A stretch of 64,000 bases of DNA from Plectrocnemia conspersa. Its lineage: Eukaryota; Arthropoda; Insecta; Trichoptera; Polycentropodidae. Of the stretch, positions 24,045 through 34,499 are shown piece by piece (the first letter of the stretch is position 1; the number at the start of each line of letters is the position of its first letter). The notes under the pieces were generated by a model that was given only the letters and a program-made list of their open reading frames with translations, was not told the DNA's origin and ran no database searches. The translations under genes and the position numbers were made by a program. The stretch covers positions 372,001 to 436,000 of the forward strand of contig VTFK01000272.1 in NCBI GenBank assembly GCA_009617715.1, written 5' to 3'.

Positions 24045-24300
24045 AAGCAGTCTTGAATCTATCCTGAAAATATTTTTTTAAATATGTAATTTTAATAAAA
24101 TCATATCGCAATACATTTTTACTAGTAAATATGTATTTTTATTAGTGAAAATATAAATTATCCGGCAGGTGCTAGTAAAATTATATAATTTCAACTTTTC
24201 TATACGTAGTAATAAATCTGTTCACATACTTACCATTATTTATGTACATTTATTGTATAAATGTTACAGCAAATGTGTATTTTTTAATAAAGTTATAAAA
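24045..24300 (-). repeat. Dispersed repeat family 2, inverted copy
   Basis: The reverse complement aligns by eye with 27700-27950. Shared words include TTTTACTAGCACCTGCC (exact in 27085-27305), a GATATGATTT word followed by AATAAAATTA, and a terminal ATAGATC(T/A)AAGAC-like end. It is probably a non-autonomous element; no coding sequence is present. Confidence 0.75.
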
Positions 24301-24329
24301 TGTTTCCCAAAATTAACATGACCAAGAAA

Positions 24330-24860
24330 CGCACGTTACCGAGCGTTCCCACTGCGACGGTGCCGACACGATTTTATTGCTTTTGAAAAACATCGATTTA
24401 CATGTTCCTCGTTTAATTTGTAATATTATTTTAGGAGTCGTAATGTAAACGCTAACTAACGAAGGCGCCGACACGATTTTATTGCTTTTGACGTGAATTT
24501 TTGACTTCTGAGAAATGATAATTGTTTTTTTTTTGCTCTCCTATTGAAAAAAATTTTATTTACATGTTCCTCGTTTAATTTGTAATATTATTGTAAGATT
24601 CGTAATGTGAACGCTAAATAACTGAGCGTTTCCTTTACGAAGGCGCTGACACGATTTTATTGCTCTTGACGTAGATTTTTGGCTTTTGAGAACAATTAAT
24701 TGTTTTTTTGCGTTCTCTTATTAACCAAAATTCAGTTTTGACAAGCTTTATTCGATTCTCACTAATTTTAAATTCGAGCATAACCTAACAAATAACCGAA
24801 CATTTCACTGCGACAGCGACGGCACGATTTTATTGTTTTTGATGTAGATTCTAAACAGAG
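24330..24860 (+). repeat. Dispersed repeat family 1: four direct copies
   Basis: Four core copies occur head to tail, with the GATTTTATTG words at about 24370, 24474, 24653 and 24826. Later spacings are about 175-180 bp; the first interval is shortened to about 102 bp by loss of the middle part of the unit. Each full unit repeats the order: GAGCGTTTCC or similar, CACGATTTTATTGCT, TGACTTCTGAGAA-like, ATAATTGTTTTTTT, GTTCCTCGTTTAATTTGTAA or related. This is a small tandem array of the repeat seen at 20.5 kb. Confidence 0.8.
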
Positions 24861-25039
24861 ACTCCCTTGAATTTGCCCACAAAAATGTGATTTATTGTAA
24901 TAAAATGGAAATATTAAAAAAACGACCACTGACTGGCCAAATTTGCCATTACTGGAACAATCTGAAATGACTTTTCCGTGTCTACTATTGGTTGAAAACA
25001 TATAGTGGTTTTAGTTTTGTCTAAAAAAATACATGACGG

Positions 25040-25345
25040 CAAATATATTTTTTATTTACTTGCAGGTAGCACATAAAACTGCAAACACACACCATCCTAT
25101 TTTTTCGGAACTTTCATCGATCAATATTCCGATAGGCTTGTTTATAACATTTACTAGTATCTCTCTTAATGTTTTGTTCACAAATTGGTATACATTTTGT
25201 GTGTAAATTATCTTCATACGGTAATTCCCTAAGCTCATAAATATATTTATTAAAATATTGATGCATTGGTGGATGATCTAACTTTGTCAGTGGTATGTTT
25301 ATAAGACATATGCTAATAAAATCCTTTATTAACATTTTTTTTTAT
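25040..25345 (-). pseudogene. hAT-type transposase fragment (CGGBP1-like N-terminal domain)
   Basis: The minus strand reads, across one frameshift, FISICLINIPLTKLDHPPMH then ELRELPYEDNL, and VNKTLREILVNVINKPIGIL followed by IDES. This is the order of the conserved segment in CGG-triplet-binding-protein-1-like hAT transposases: small IPLxKLxxP helix, exposed linker, NKPIxxxxDET(T/S) leading to the catalytic Asp. No BED zinc finger or C-terminal dimerisation region follows, so it is a fragment. Confidence 0.6.
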
Positions 25346-25600
25346 ATTTATAACGCTGGGAATTGTGATAAAATGACGAGTATTACTTTTTTGTTTGTCT
25401 AATTTACTAACTACTAATTGCAATGCCGCTTATATTTATTTTATTTATTTATTAACGTAATTCCGCATTTTTCTATATCAATTTCTTATTTTAAAGTTAT
25501 AAATTTTAATACGTTAACATTTAGAAAAATATAATTAGTTCACCTTTTATTTGTAATGCAATTTTAAAAGAACAAAAAAGAATAACTATTTTTTGCTTTT
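25346..25600. other. AT-rich DNA, no feature
   Basis: Probably transposon-derived, but nothing is readable. Confidence 0.4.
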
Positions 25601-25660
25601 AAAGCGGTTTTATTGCTTTTGACGTGAATTTCTTCTTGTAAGAAGTGATGTGTTTTATTA
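25600..25660 (+). repeat. Dispersed repeat family 1, single core copy
   Basis: GCGGTTTTATTGCTTTTGAC then a GTGAATTTCTTCTTGTAAGAAG stretch with a small internal deletion. It is the same core as at 24.3-24.9 kb. Confidence 0.65.
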
Positions 25661-26800
25661 TTTATGTTTTAATATTATTACCAGTGACTTTTCCTTAGCT
25701 ATTGATTGACCATTTTTGTTTTGAATTTCTAGTAAAGCGATGTTTAGAAATTATCTGTGCAATAAGATTTAGTTGAAACTGCATTAAAAACAGTTCATAA
25801 TTTAAGGAAACATAAACAAATCACAATTTTTAACAAAAACTGTAAGCATTAAAAGGGATAACGATATAATTCGAATTTTTAATATATCGAAACAATAACT
25901 TTTGGGGTATTCAAATGTTTCGGTTTTCCCAATCAATAAACACGATGAAACATACAAGCGTACTCAGACTATTTTTTCGATTATTTTTATTACTAATTAA
26001 TAAAAGTAATAATTATTATTTCAATACCAGTAATATTGGTAATACCGGTGTTTTTTCTTTCGGTAATACCAATTTTAACAATCCAGGTATTATTGCAATC
26101 CCTAATCGACTATCACGTGCTTTTTTCAATGCTCTAAAATCAATTTAATGTTTAGTTTTGAAAAATATACCAAATAAATAAAGCATTAAAAAAAAATTAT
26201 ATAATAAGTAACATTTCCAGTAAAATTTAATTTTATAAAATAATATTTAAAAGTATGTATTGATTGATTTGTAAAAATAAATTATAAAACCAGTTCAATA
26301 AATCAATAAATATTTGCCAGAGCTACAGTCGATAGCGAACCGCGACAATGGCAAAAATATACCTGCCGAAAAGTCGTTCCAATGTAATTGCGTGTAGCAA
26401 ATTTTGATTTTAAAACAAATAAAAAACAATATATAGCATAGGGTACCCTTGTATTACAAATAAAATTTTTTCGATACTAACCTTACTTTCGCTTGACGCC
26501 ATAGTTTGTTTTATTCGTCCTTTAGATTAAGTGGCCGGTGAGATGCTTATTTGCGGTATAACGGCATAACGCTATTTGTATATAAACTACTATTTACAAA
26601 GGTAATAAAAAATACTTTCATCTTTTACTATGAACGCTTTGAAACTTATTTACTGTTTTTTTTATAATACCTACTTCAATCAACTTCAAAGGATTTTATT
26701 ATAATATAATAAATAATTTACTATTACTGTCGACGAAAAAGTGTTCTTTCTTTTATGACGAAAATACAGTATTTAATCTTAAAAAAAAAACATATAATAT
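25661..26800. other. AT-rich DNA with palindromic GGTAATACC-type words
   Basis: No gene. Between 26020 and 26100 the words CAATACCAGTAATATTGG, GGTAATACCGG and GGTAATACCAA alternate, giving repeated short palindromes of a kind common inside insect hAT elements. A related but weaker pattern is at 17735-17800. A CpG-containing stretch at 26325-26400 is unexplained. Confidence 0.4.
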
Positions 26801-26801
26801 T

Positions 26802-26807
<6 letters not shown>

Positions 26808-26846
<39 letters not shown>
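26808..26846. repeat. (TA)n microsatellite
   Basis: Uninterrupted TA dinucleotides directly left of the imperfect palindrome at 26859-27048. Confidence 0.95.
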
Positions 26847-26850
<4 letters not shown>

Positions 26851-26858
26851 AAAAATAT

Positions 26859-27048
26859 ATTTACGTATATTTTCTCGCGTTATATATTTTTTGATATTAG
26901 TCCTCTAAATTTCGCCAGCGATTTTACCAGCATCTTTAGGAGTTTTTCACATATAAAAATATGTGAAAAACTCCTGAAGATGCTGGGAAGATCGCCGGCG
27001 AAATATAGAGGGACTAATTCAAAAAACAAGGCGAGAAATCACGTAAAT
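26859..27048. repeat. ~190-bp imperfect palindrome (hairpin MITE candidate)
   Basis: Two arms of about 90-96 bp are reverse complements with only scattered mismatches, separated by a 4-base AAAA loop at 26955-26958. Matching word pairs from the centre outward include GAGTTTTTCACATAT with ATATGTGAAAAACTC, CCAGCATC with GATGCTGG, TTTCGCCAGCGAT with ATCGCCGGCGAAA, TTTCTCGCG with CGAGAAA, and ATTTACGT with ACGTAAAT. It contains no ORF. A folded-back miniature transposon is the likeliest origin. Confidence 0.85.
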
Positions 27049-27084
27049 AAATTCTTTTTTTAAATATATTGCTTCATAGACACT

Positions 27085-27305
27085 CAAGAGCAGCATATTA
27101 GGCCTACCAGTTAAATTATATTTTCGCTAGTAGAAATATATATATTTATTTTTGAAAATATATTTGGACTTTAGACTAAGAAATATACATTCACTGTAAC
27201 ATTTATACATCGCATGTAAATAAATAATGATAAGTATGTAAATGTATATGTTTATTACTACATATGAAAAAGTTAAAATCATGCAATTTTACTAGCACCT
27301 GCCAG
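27085..27305 (+). repeat. Dispersed repeat family 2, copy 2
   Basis: It shares with 27620-27870 the ordered words GAGCAGCATAT, TTAAATTATATTTTCGCTAG, TTCACTGTAACAT, CATGTAAATAAAT and TTACTACATAT, and carries the TTTTACTAGCACCTGCC word of the inverted copy at 24045-24300. Confidence 0.75.
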
Positions 27306-27619
27306 ATTGTTCTTGCTCCGTCCTATTGCCTAAAATTCGGCTTAAATATACTTTAACCAATATTCGCCAATTATAAACCTGTAGTAATATCGGCAAGGAT
27401 AGCTATAATATTTTTAAAACATAGTGTAATATCGAAATGCAGACAAACTATAAAGCAAAATCTGAAATCCGACATCAGTCTGTACTTCTTCTTACGCTTA
27501 GTTTCCCGTGAGAGAAATATTTTGGACTTGACCTATTGATAGTTTTAAAACTATAATTTGTTTAAATTTTTTTTTTAAAAATAGGCTGATGTTTGAACAG
27601 AAAATAGACAATAGAGCTT
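27306..27619. other. Spacer between two family 2 copies, no gene
   Basis: AT-rich DNA with no readable frame, separating the two head-to-tail family 2 copies. Confidence 0.4.
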
Positions 27620-27950
27620 TGTAGACATTTTAGAGCAGCATATAATTGCACTAACGCCTTAAGTTAAATTATATTTTCGCTAGTAGAAATTTATATCTAC
27701 TGGTGAAAATGTACTTAAACTACACTAGTGAAAATATACCTTTACTAAAAGACTTTCACTGTAACATGTATACATTGCATGTAAATAAATATTACTACAT
27801 ATTAAATAGTTGAAAGCATTTTACTAGAACCTGCTAAATAAATTATATTTTATTGGTAAAAATACATATCTACCGAAGAAAATATATTTCGATATGATTT
27901 CAATAAAATTATATATTTAAAAAAATTTTTCGTGATAGATCTAAGACCGT
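27620..27950 (+). repeat. Dispersed repeat family 2, copy 3 (longest)
   Basis: This begins with the same GAGCAGCATAT word as copy 2 and extends further right, where it matches the inverted copy at 24045-24300 to a shared end around ATAGATCTAAGAC. Two head-to-tail copies and one inverted copy within 4 kb suggest repeated local insertion or duplication. Confidence 0.75.
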
Positions 27951-28002
27951 ATTTTTAATAACTTTTTCGAGAAAAATATGGTTTAAAATAAGAAAAGACA
28001 TT

Positions 28003-28175
28003 TAAACTTTTTCCATGGGGGGGGGGGGGTTGAAAGTTGCCTAGTCAGTGGTTGTTATTTTAATATTTCAATTTCAATAAAATTCATAGTATTTCTTGAA
28101 ATGACATGCATTTTTCTTGCAAAATTCAATGGGGGCAAATGCCCCCACCTGTTCCTCCTAAATTACGTCCTTGGA
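28003..28175. mobile_element. Possible DNA-transposon end with G13 tract
   Basis: It contains a run of 13 G at 28017-28029, then GGGGGCAAATGCCCCC, a 16-base near-palindrome, and a terminal AATTACGTCCTTGGAT. Reversed, that end reads CCAAGGACGTAATT, similar to the CAGGGACGTCATTT at 37403. I infer an end of a hAT-like element. No coding sequence is attached. Confidence 0.35.
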
Positions 28176-28479
28176 TAGATAAACATATGTTAGTGCTGTC
28201 TATATATACAAATAATTTATTTAAATATACAAACGTAGCATATTAAAATAACAATATTGCGTACGGAGTAGCTTTACCGTTTCAGTATGGCCATATCTAA
28301 ATTGTTATAATGCCGCCGTACTGGTACGGCCATACCACTAAGAGTGCAAGATTAGATACTCGATGTTCGTTCATTGTTTAGGTTACATAAATTAGGAATA
28401 GAAATAATAGGAATAAATTTATAAAAATTATTAGAAATAAATTTGTGAAAATTAAACTTATTTTTGTATAAGCCCTAAA

Positions 28480-29260
28480 TTAAATACGTAACAGTCCATA
28501 AGAACGTTTATGACTATTTTTAAAGAGGGGCAAATATCGTTCCCGTGCGAGAAACGAAAGGAGTATTTCGGTTCGACTCGATATAATAACGTAGCGATAC
28601 CGGCTAAAGTGACCATCGTGCGCCGATGAAGACAAGAGAAAGGACGAAGGTAATTTTGAAAGTTTTCGAGGCGGATCAGCCCTCTCGAAACTGGTTCAAG
28701 TTTTCCGAAATTCAATACGGCGCCAAACGATCGATTCCGAACCTTATTTCCGAGCTGTAAAACAATATTTCGCACCCTCTGCGGTCGTGTCTGTTTTTTC
28801 GCCGCTTCCTTTTCCTACGGTAGACTACTACGCGGCGTCGGCGCGCGCTTTAATTTACGGCCGCAGTTCCTCTCGCGCGGTTATGAAACGCTTTTATCGC
28901 TCGCCGTCGCGTATTACGCGCCGCAATAAAGGTGAATAAAATTTCGAGCGCAGCTTTTTTTATTAACAGTTTGATTTTCAGCGACGAACGAGAACAAAAA
29001 CGCGACTGTCTGCCGACGCTAGAAATAATAGCTCTTTCGCGAGGGAAACTTTCCGGAATTTATAGCGCTTTTTTATTTTTTCTAATTCGTCTAAATTACA
29101 ACAAATCGTATAATAATATTTTAAATTATAAACCGACTTGTCAACGTTTCAGAAACTATTCGAAAGCTCATGATAATTATGCCTAATTAACGTCGCTTTC
29201 GTAAATGTAAATCTATTTTGTCAAACATCGATGAGCTCGTACTCGAAAAGATATCTAACG
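28480..29260. other. CpG-rich island, no gene recognised
   Basis: CpG density is high, most of all at 28770-28940 with many CGCG and GCGC words. Frames at 28458-28775 (minus, 105 codons) and 28932-29186 (plus, 84 codons) have no recognised domain. An undescribed promoter, a noncoding exon or conserved intergenic DNA are all possible. Confidence 0.4.
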
Positions 29261-29308
29261 CGATACATTTTTAACTTTAAAAAGCGTTTGGCAAAATTTC
29301 AAACAATA

Positions 29309-29350
29309 GTGGAATGCATAAAGTAATTTAAAATACCGTATGCATTCCAC
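29309..29350. other. Perfect 12-bp inverted repeat with 18-base spacer
   Basis: GTGGAATGCATA at 29309-29320 is matched exactly by TATGCATTCCAC at 29339-29350. It lies just outside the CpG-rich island. It is not followed by a T run and could be a protein-binding site, a small hairpin or chance. Confidence 0.6.
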
Positions 29351-32160
29351 ATTCTTGCAATTACTTCGGTTTGAGAATAAACAGTCTCAAGGATTTTGCA
29401 ATTATTGTTAATTTAATTGCATCTGAAAAAACAAATTTACTTTTTGTAGAATAATAATAAAATAGTTTGGAGCTCTTCAAATCTTTTTAAACATTTTTTG
29501 TATAAACATATTTCAGTTTTATATCAATTTTAATTTTTAATTTAATTTTGACTTTGTATGTAAAGTGTATTCAATATATACGATTACATTATTCAGCGGT
29601 CTTTAAAGCTCTATAATAACACGGTAAACCTAAATATTTGTATTTTATAGTTCTATTTTTCTGATATTGTATTGAATTTGATCAAATTTGTAGCTGTTCT
29701 ATTTAACAAAAATCCTTCGTTTATTAAATAAAATCTTAAAAATATAGGTTTTGTATAATAATCCTTTTCTAGATTGAATCTGCTTAATAAACAATAATAG
29801 CGTTGTGTTTATTTTTAAATTAAAGTTCTACTGCGAGAGTCCAATTATAATAAGCGAGTTTTAAAATATTTTTATTTCTGAAATCCAAATTCGAGAAAAA
29901 ATGTATTTTTCGACCTTTCTTTTGTAGAGATTTACATCCATCAGTTGACGTTAGCTTATAGTATTACAAGCTAAATGTATTTTTTCTTATTATTAAACGA
30001 AATTCTCGAATAATATATCGGTATTATAAGAAAATCGCATCACTAGTTAAAGTATAAAATAAAATGATTATTATTTCGGTCAGTGGCATTATCGATTGTC
30101 GAAGAGAGGGCAAAACATATTTTTTTTAAGTATTAATATAACGATTTACGTTTTTTCCTTACGAACTTAAATATGAGTAATCCGCAAATATACGAATCTT
30201 ACATTACTTACTAGACTAGACGCACAGCAATAATCTTTTTATAAAATATTAAAGGTATTTTAAATTACACTATAAAATAAAATATTAAAAAAAGAATATG
30301 GTCTTTGTCTTCGTACTTATCGGTGATACCTGCTATGACCGAAGTTCGTAGAATTCGTTCGTCGCATTTGTTGTTAGAATTATACATATTTTTACGCTTA
30401 TCTTAAAAACAGATGTGTTTTTTTTCTCATTGTTTTGCGCCGCCAGGTTTTTTATATTGCATGTTTAAAGCGGATTTTGTTCTATTAAAATATGTGTATT
30501 TTTATTAAATATTTAACGCGTATTTTCACATTATCGTAAAATATTATTTATTTATTTTAATGCAAATGTACATCACAACAAATTTTATTCGCGGTAAATA
30601 TTTTTATCTTAATCTAAAATGGTAATTGTTTCTTCTTGTTTCTCTTATAATTTTTAAACAATAAAAACATATATTGAAAAAATACATCATATGTACGAAG
30701 TTTGATTCACACAATAAAGTCGTTACGGCACACAATTAGTATATGGTATCCACATCAGCGGATTAAACACAGAATCTCGTGTCATTTATATTATAATGAG
30801 TTGATTAATTAAATACTTTAAATCAAAATGTCATAAACATGTTATGCACATGAAATATATCGATCGAGGTATGAATTGTCAAATGAGATATTTTTAAAAA
30901 TATCTAAAATACAGTAGGAAGAAAATTGCTATGAACTTAAAATGATCTGGTAATGGACAGTGTTTTATTACAAAATTTTGGCGTTATATCCTTCCTTTTT
31001 TATAATTGCTGTTTTTAAAGATTTAGTACAAAAGATGCAGCTTTTACCCGACTCTTCAAATATTATTTTAAAAGAAAAAATTAGTTACTGATATTTAAGG
31101 AAAAAAAAAACAATTAAAGAAAATTTAAGAATAGTCATCGAAAGCACAAAGAACATTTCAAAATTCTTATATTTTTCTTACTTTGGTTTTTATTATAAAC
31201 GATTTGAAGCAGTGAATGAAATAAACATTGTTTTCGCAAATTTTTGGTATTCAAAATTTAGACAATAACTAAATTTTTGACATAGAATTATCGGATGATT
31301 TAATAGAAGAGTTTCGTTATTCAAATAATAATCATAAAACAGGCCTAAAAATATTTCGACGGTAAAAATATATTTCAGTAGATTAGGGAATTTGCTGAAA
31401 ACATGGCGGAGGAATTCAAAGACACAAAAACAGCTTAATGACATATCGATCTTGTGCATACAAAATGCTATAAGCAAAAAATAGATTGTAGCGAAGTGAT
31501 ACACGTAGTAGAAATTATTTATAGGTACGTATAATAAATTTATATGTATAAATTATTTGTAAATAAAAATGTGTATAATTTTGTAAATTAAAATGTAATT
31601 AAATGTGATAATTATAATTGGTTAAATAGCTGTGTTATAAAAATGTAAATAATTAGGGTAATTGTATTTACCCTTTTATTTTATGTAAATTTAATTGTTT
31701 TTAAAAATTATGGTAAAGTATTTTTATACTTTTATATAAATTGACAATTTGATTTTTTTTTGCTCATCATCAGGCGACCTTCAACCATATTTTTTTCTAA
31801 TGTTTATTGTAAAAAATATGTGATTTTTTCAAATTGTTGTGTTTTTTAATTCAACTTTAATTTATTTATTTATTTTTCATTAGTTATTTTTTTTATTTTA
31901 AATTAAATAAAAATGTGTATCTATTAAGTTTAAAAAAAATCGATATTTCGGTTAGAAGAGGAAGCCCAATAAACATGTTGGCCTGGGCACCCGATTCAGG
32001 ATGTGGGCCCATGAAATAGGCCTAATAATTTGCTTCTTTGAAATGTAATCAGTTGAAGAGTTAGGAACGTTATTATTCGAACGAACGCAATGCAAGTTAT
32101 AAACGTAACTTAAAATTTAGATAGCTCGGAAAATACGCTCATGCAGCGAGACGACTGAAA
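29351..32160. other. AT-rich intergenic DNA, no gene seen
   Basis: No recognisable protein or RNA. A minus-strand frame at 31193-31504 (103 codons, Phe/Cys-rich) lacks any motif I know. Near 31960-32030 the words TTGGCCTGGGCACCCG and TGTGGGCCC suggest the edge of an unclassified transposon. This is the intergenic interval downstream of the kekkon-family gene. Confidence 0.5.
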
Positions 32161-32618
32161 CAGTTTGTTATTTTGTAACCAAATATATTTTTAACACTGT
32201 ATATATATAATATATGGTAGACTAGTGTGTATAATTACAATAAACGTATCGATACATTGGCACCGTCCGCAATATAAACGCAGTATGTATACAGTATATA
32301 TATATATATATATATGTAGTTCGTCTACGATTCACATGTTCTACGTACGTATAAATCTAGTATGTGTTCGTCGTCGCGACGAGAAGAGAGTGCGATACTT
32401 ATTCGAAGACGAATGACGTGCGATAACATTCGACCGACCTAGGGGAGTAAAATCTAGGTATACAAATATAAACACTATATGCGATTAGTCCTACGTCGCG
32501 TCGTCAGACGCTATCGTTCAAAATGCGATTCGGCGACGCGCTCGTCCGTTATTTTAGTTCATACCCTGTTCGATCCGGGGAGCGCGTCGCTCGGAGGCTA
32601 GTCGTCTCCGTCGGGGCG
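32161..32618 (-). other. Probable 3' untranslated region of the kekkon-family gene
   Basis: Directly downstream of the stop codon the DNA stays CpG-rich and complex for about 250 bp, then becomes mixed, with a (TA)n run at 32297-32315. Frames here (32225-32416; the first part of 32523-32957) are shadows. I infer untranslated sequence from position and composition only; no polyadenylation site could be fixed. Confidence 0.4.
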
Positions 32619-34499
32619 TCAGATCTCGGCGCCGTCGCCCACGTAGCCCTCGTCGGGGCTCTCCGAGGAGGCCTTCTCGTCGCCCGCGTAACCCTCGGGG
32701 GGCGACGGCGCGAAGGCCCCGTCCGCGGCGAAGGGCCCGGCGCGCGGGTAGCCCTCCACGGTATAGCGCACGTCAGCGGCGAAGAACTCGGCCTCGCGAG
32801 CGAAGCGCACGGCCTGCGCCCCTTTGACTCGGTTGTGCGGCAGGGTGCGATACGAGGCGTCCGGTCTCTGCGGCGGCAGCCTGGGCAGCCCGAAGTCCGC
32901 CGGGTAGCCGTCGCCGTCGAGGAAGCAGCCGGGGTTGAGGTGCACGTCGGCCACTAGGCGGAAAGTGTCGGCGCGGGCCCCCCGGGGCAGCGAGCCGTAG
33001 CACTGGCGGTCCAGCCACTTGACCTGCCGGGGCGGGGGGCCCAGCGCGTCAAACGAGTCCCGCGCTTCGTCGCTCTCCTTCCTGCCTCCGCTCTCGGCGT
33101 CGTTCACAAGGTCGGGGTTCCGCTCCGGCTGGTAGCCCCGCGACGCGTCCTCGTCCAGCGCGACTCCCGAGTGAGGTCTGCACCTTCTATCCGACACTGT
33201 GATGCTGCCGTTGGTCTTGGGCGGCGCCGCATCCGCTGCCGAGCGCCTCATCGCCACGTCCTTGCCGCTACTCTCCTTCTTCTTGCGCCGCCTCTCTCCG
33301 CGCCGACACTTGATCGCGGCTGCAGCGACGGCCCCAGCCAAGATCAGGAGGAGCGCGCTGGCCCCAACGGCAGCCGCCAACGCGTATTCGAAGGGGAACG
33401 CCACCACGACGACGGCCGGTTCCTCCTTGACTATGACGCGGATCGTGTAGTTGGACTGGCTCTTTCCGGCCGGGTTTTCCGCCACGCACGCGAACGTTCC
33501 GTTGTCCTCGCTGTTGGTGTTGTAGATAAAAAGCTCGCTGCGCTTGTCAACGGTGCCCTCCTCGACGTAGTAGTAGAGGTGCACGCCCGGCGCGACGGTG
33601 GAGTCGTTCTGTAGCACCTGCCCCTGAAACCACCATGACACTCGCGCCTCGGGCACGGCCGACACGCGGCACAGCAGCGACACGTTCTTGCCCTCGCCGA
33701 TCTCCAGGTAGAACGTGGTGGGCGACACGTCGGGCAGGCACGCAAGGTCGCCCTCGGTCAGAGAGCGGATGGCCCTCCCGGCCAGTCGCCTCGGAGAGCT
33801 GCACTCCGGCTCCGCGGCGTGCGGCACGTTGAAGTTGGACAGCCAGGCGTGCAGGTCGCGCGAGTTGCAGTCGCAACGCCAGCGGTTGTCGTGCAGGTCG
33901 ACGCCGTGCAGCGTGTCCGGCAGGATCCGGGAGCCCCGCATCGTCGTCAGTCGGTTGCCGTCGAGCTTGAGCCACTCCAGATGGCTCAGGCCGATAAACG
34001 CTTCGTCCTCGACCAGCGATATCTCGCAGTTGCTCAGCTCGAGCGTCGTCAGAAACGTGAGATGCTGGAAGCCGTTACTCCTGAGCGCGCTTATAGGGTT
34101 CTCGCTGAGACTGAGCCGCATCAGCGAAGGGAAGTCGGAGAATATGGCCGAAGGAACGGCGGCGAGCTGATTCTGCGACAAGTCGAGCTCCACCAGGTTG
34201 GTGAGCCCCTCGAAGGCGTCGTCGTGAATCCTGGCGACGCGGCAGCGCGCCATGAACACCTTCTGCAGGTTGACGAGCCCGACGGCGACGAAGCGGCCGT
34301 CGGGCAGCGAGCGCAGGTCGTTGCCGGAGACGTCGAGCACCTGCGTGCCGGGGTCGAGGCCCGAGGGCACGAGTGTCAGCCCCCGCTCGGCGCACTCGAC
34401 AGTCTGCTTGCCGTTCTTCCACTTGCACGCGCAGAGCTCGGGGCAAAACCAAGCGCCCTGCACGAGCTGCGCGACGATCAGAAACAAGTAGCGCGACAT
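32619..34499 (-). CDS. Kekkon-family LRR-Ig transmembrane protein
   Basis: This 626-residue frame has no internal stop. The start MSRYLFLIVAQLVQGAW is a signal peptide, and no in-frame alternative looks better. Residues 19-36 form a cysteine-rich N-terminal cap (CPELCACKWKNGKQTVEC). About six full leucine-rich repeats (51-200, e.g. NLVELDLSQNQLAAVPSAIF) lead into the C-terminal cap RWRCDCNSRDLHAWL with Cys 209, 211, 233 and 254. One Ig domain follows (Cys277, Trp289/290, DNGTFACVAENPAG with Cys338), with N-glycosylation sites at 272, 298, 333 and 350. A transmembrane helix at about 372-397 is followed by the basic RRGERRRKKK and a ~225-residue tail. The tail ends SPDEGYVGDGAEI, the conserved C-terminal DEGY-type motif of kekkon proteins with a hydrophobic last residue suited to PDZ binding. 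Kekkons act at the cell surface; Drosophila Kek1 restrains the EGF receptor. The paralogue is not resolved, and it is shorter than Drosophila Kek1. Confidence 0.93.
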   Translation of the reverse strand: MSRYLFLIVAQLVQGAWFCPELCACKWKNGKQTVECAERGLTLVPSGLDPGTQVLDVSGNDLRSLPDGRFVAVGLVNLQKVFMARCRVARIHDDAFEGLTNLVELDLSQNQLAAVPSAIFSDFPSLMRLSLSENPISALRSNGFQHLTFLTTLELSNCEISLVEDEAFIGLSHLEWLKLDGNRLTTMRGSRILPDTLHGVDLHDNRWRCDCNSRDLHAWLSNFNVPHAAEPECSSPRRLAGRAIRSLTEGDLACLPDVSPTTFYLEIGEGKNVSLLCRVSAVPEARVSWWFQGQVLQNDSTVAPGVHLYYYVEEGTVDKRSELFIYNTNSEDNGTFACVAENPAGKSQSNYTIRVIVKEEPAVVVVAFPFEYALAAAVGASALLLILAGAVAAAAIKCRRGERRRKKKESSGKDVAMRRSAADAAPPKTNGSITVSDRRCRPHSGVALDEDASRGYQPERNPDLVNDAESGGRKESDEARDSFDALGPPPRQVKWLDRQCYGSLPRGARADTFRLVADVHLNPGCFLDGDGYPADFGLPRLPPQRPDASYRTLPHNRVKGAQAVRFAREAEFFAADVRYTVEGYPRAGPFAADGAFAPSPPEGYAGDEKASSESPDEGYVGDGAEI

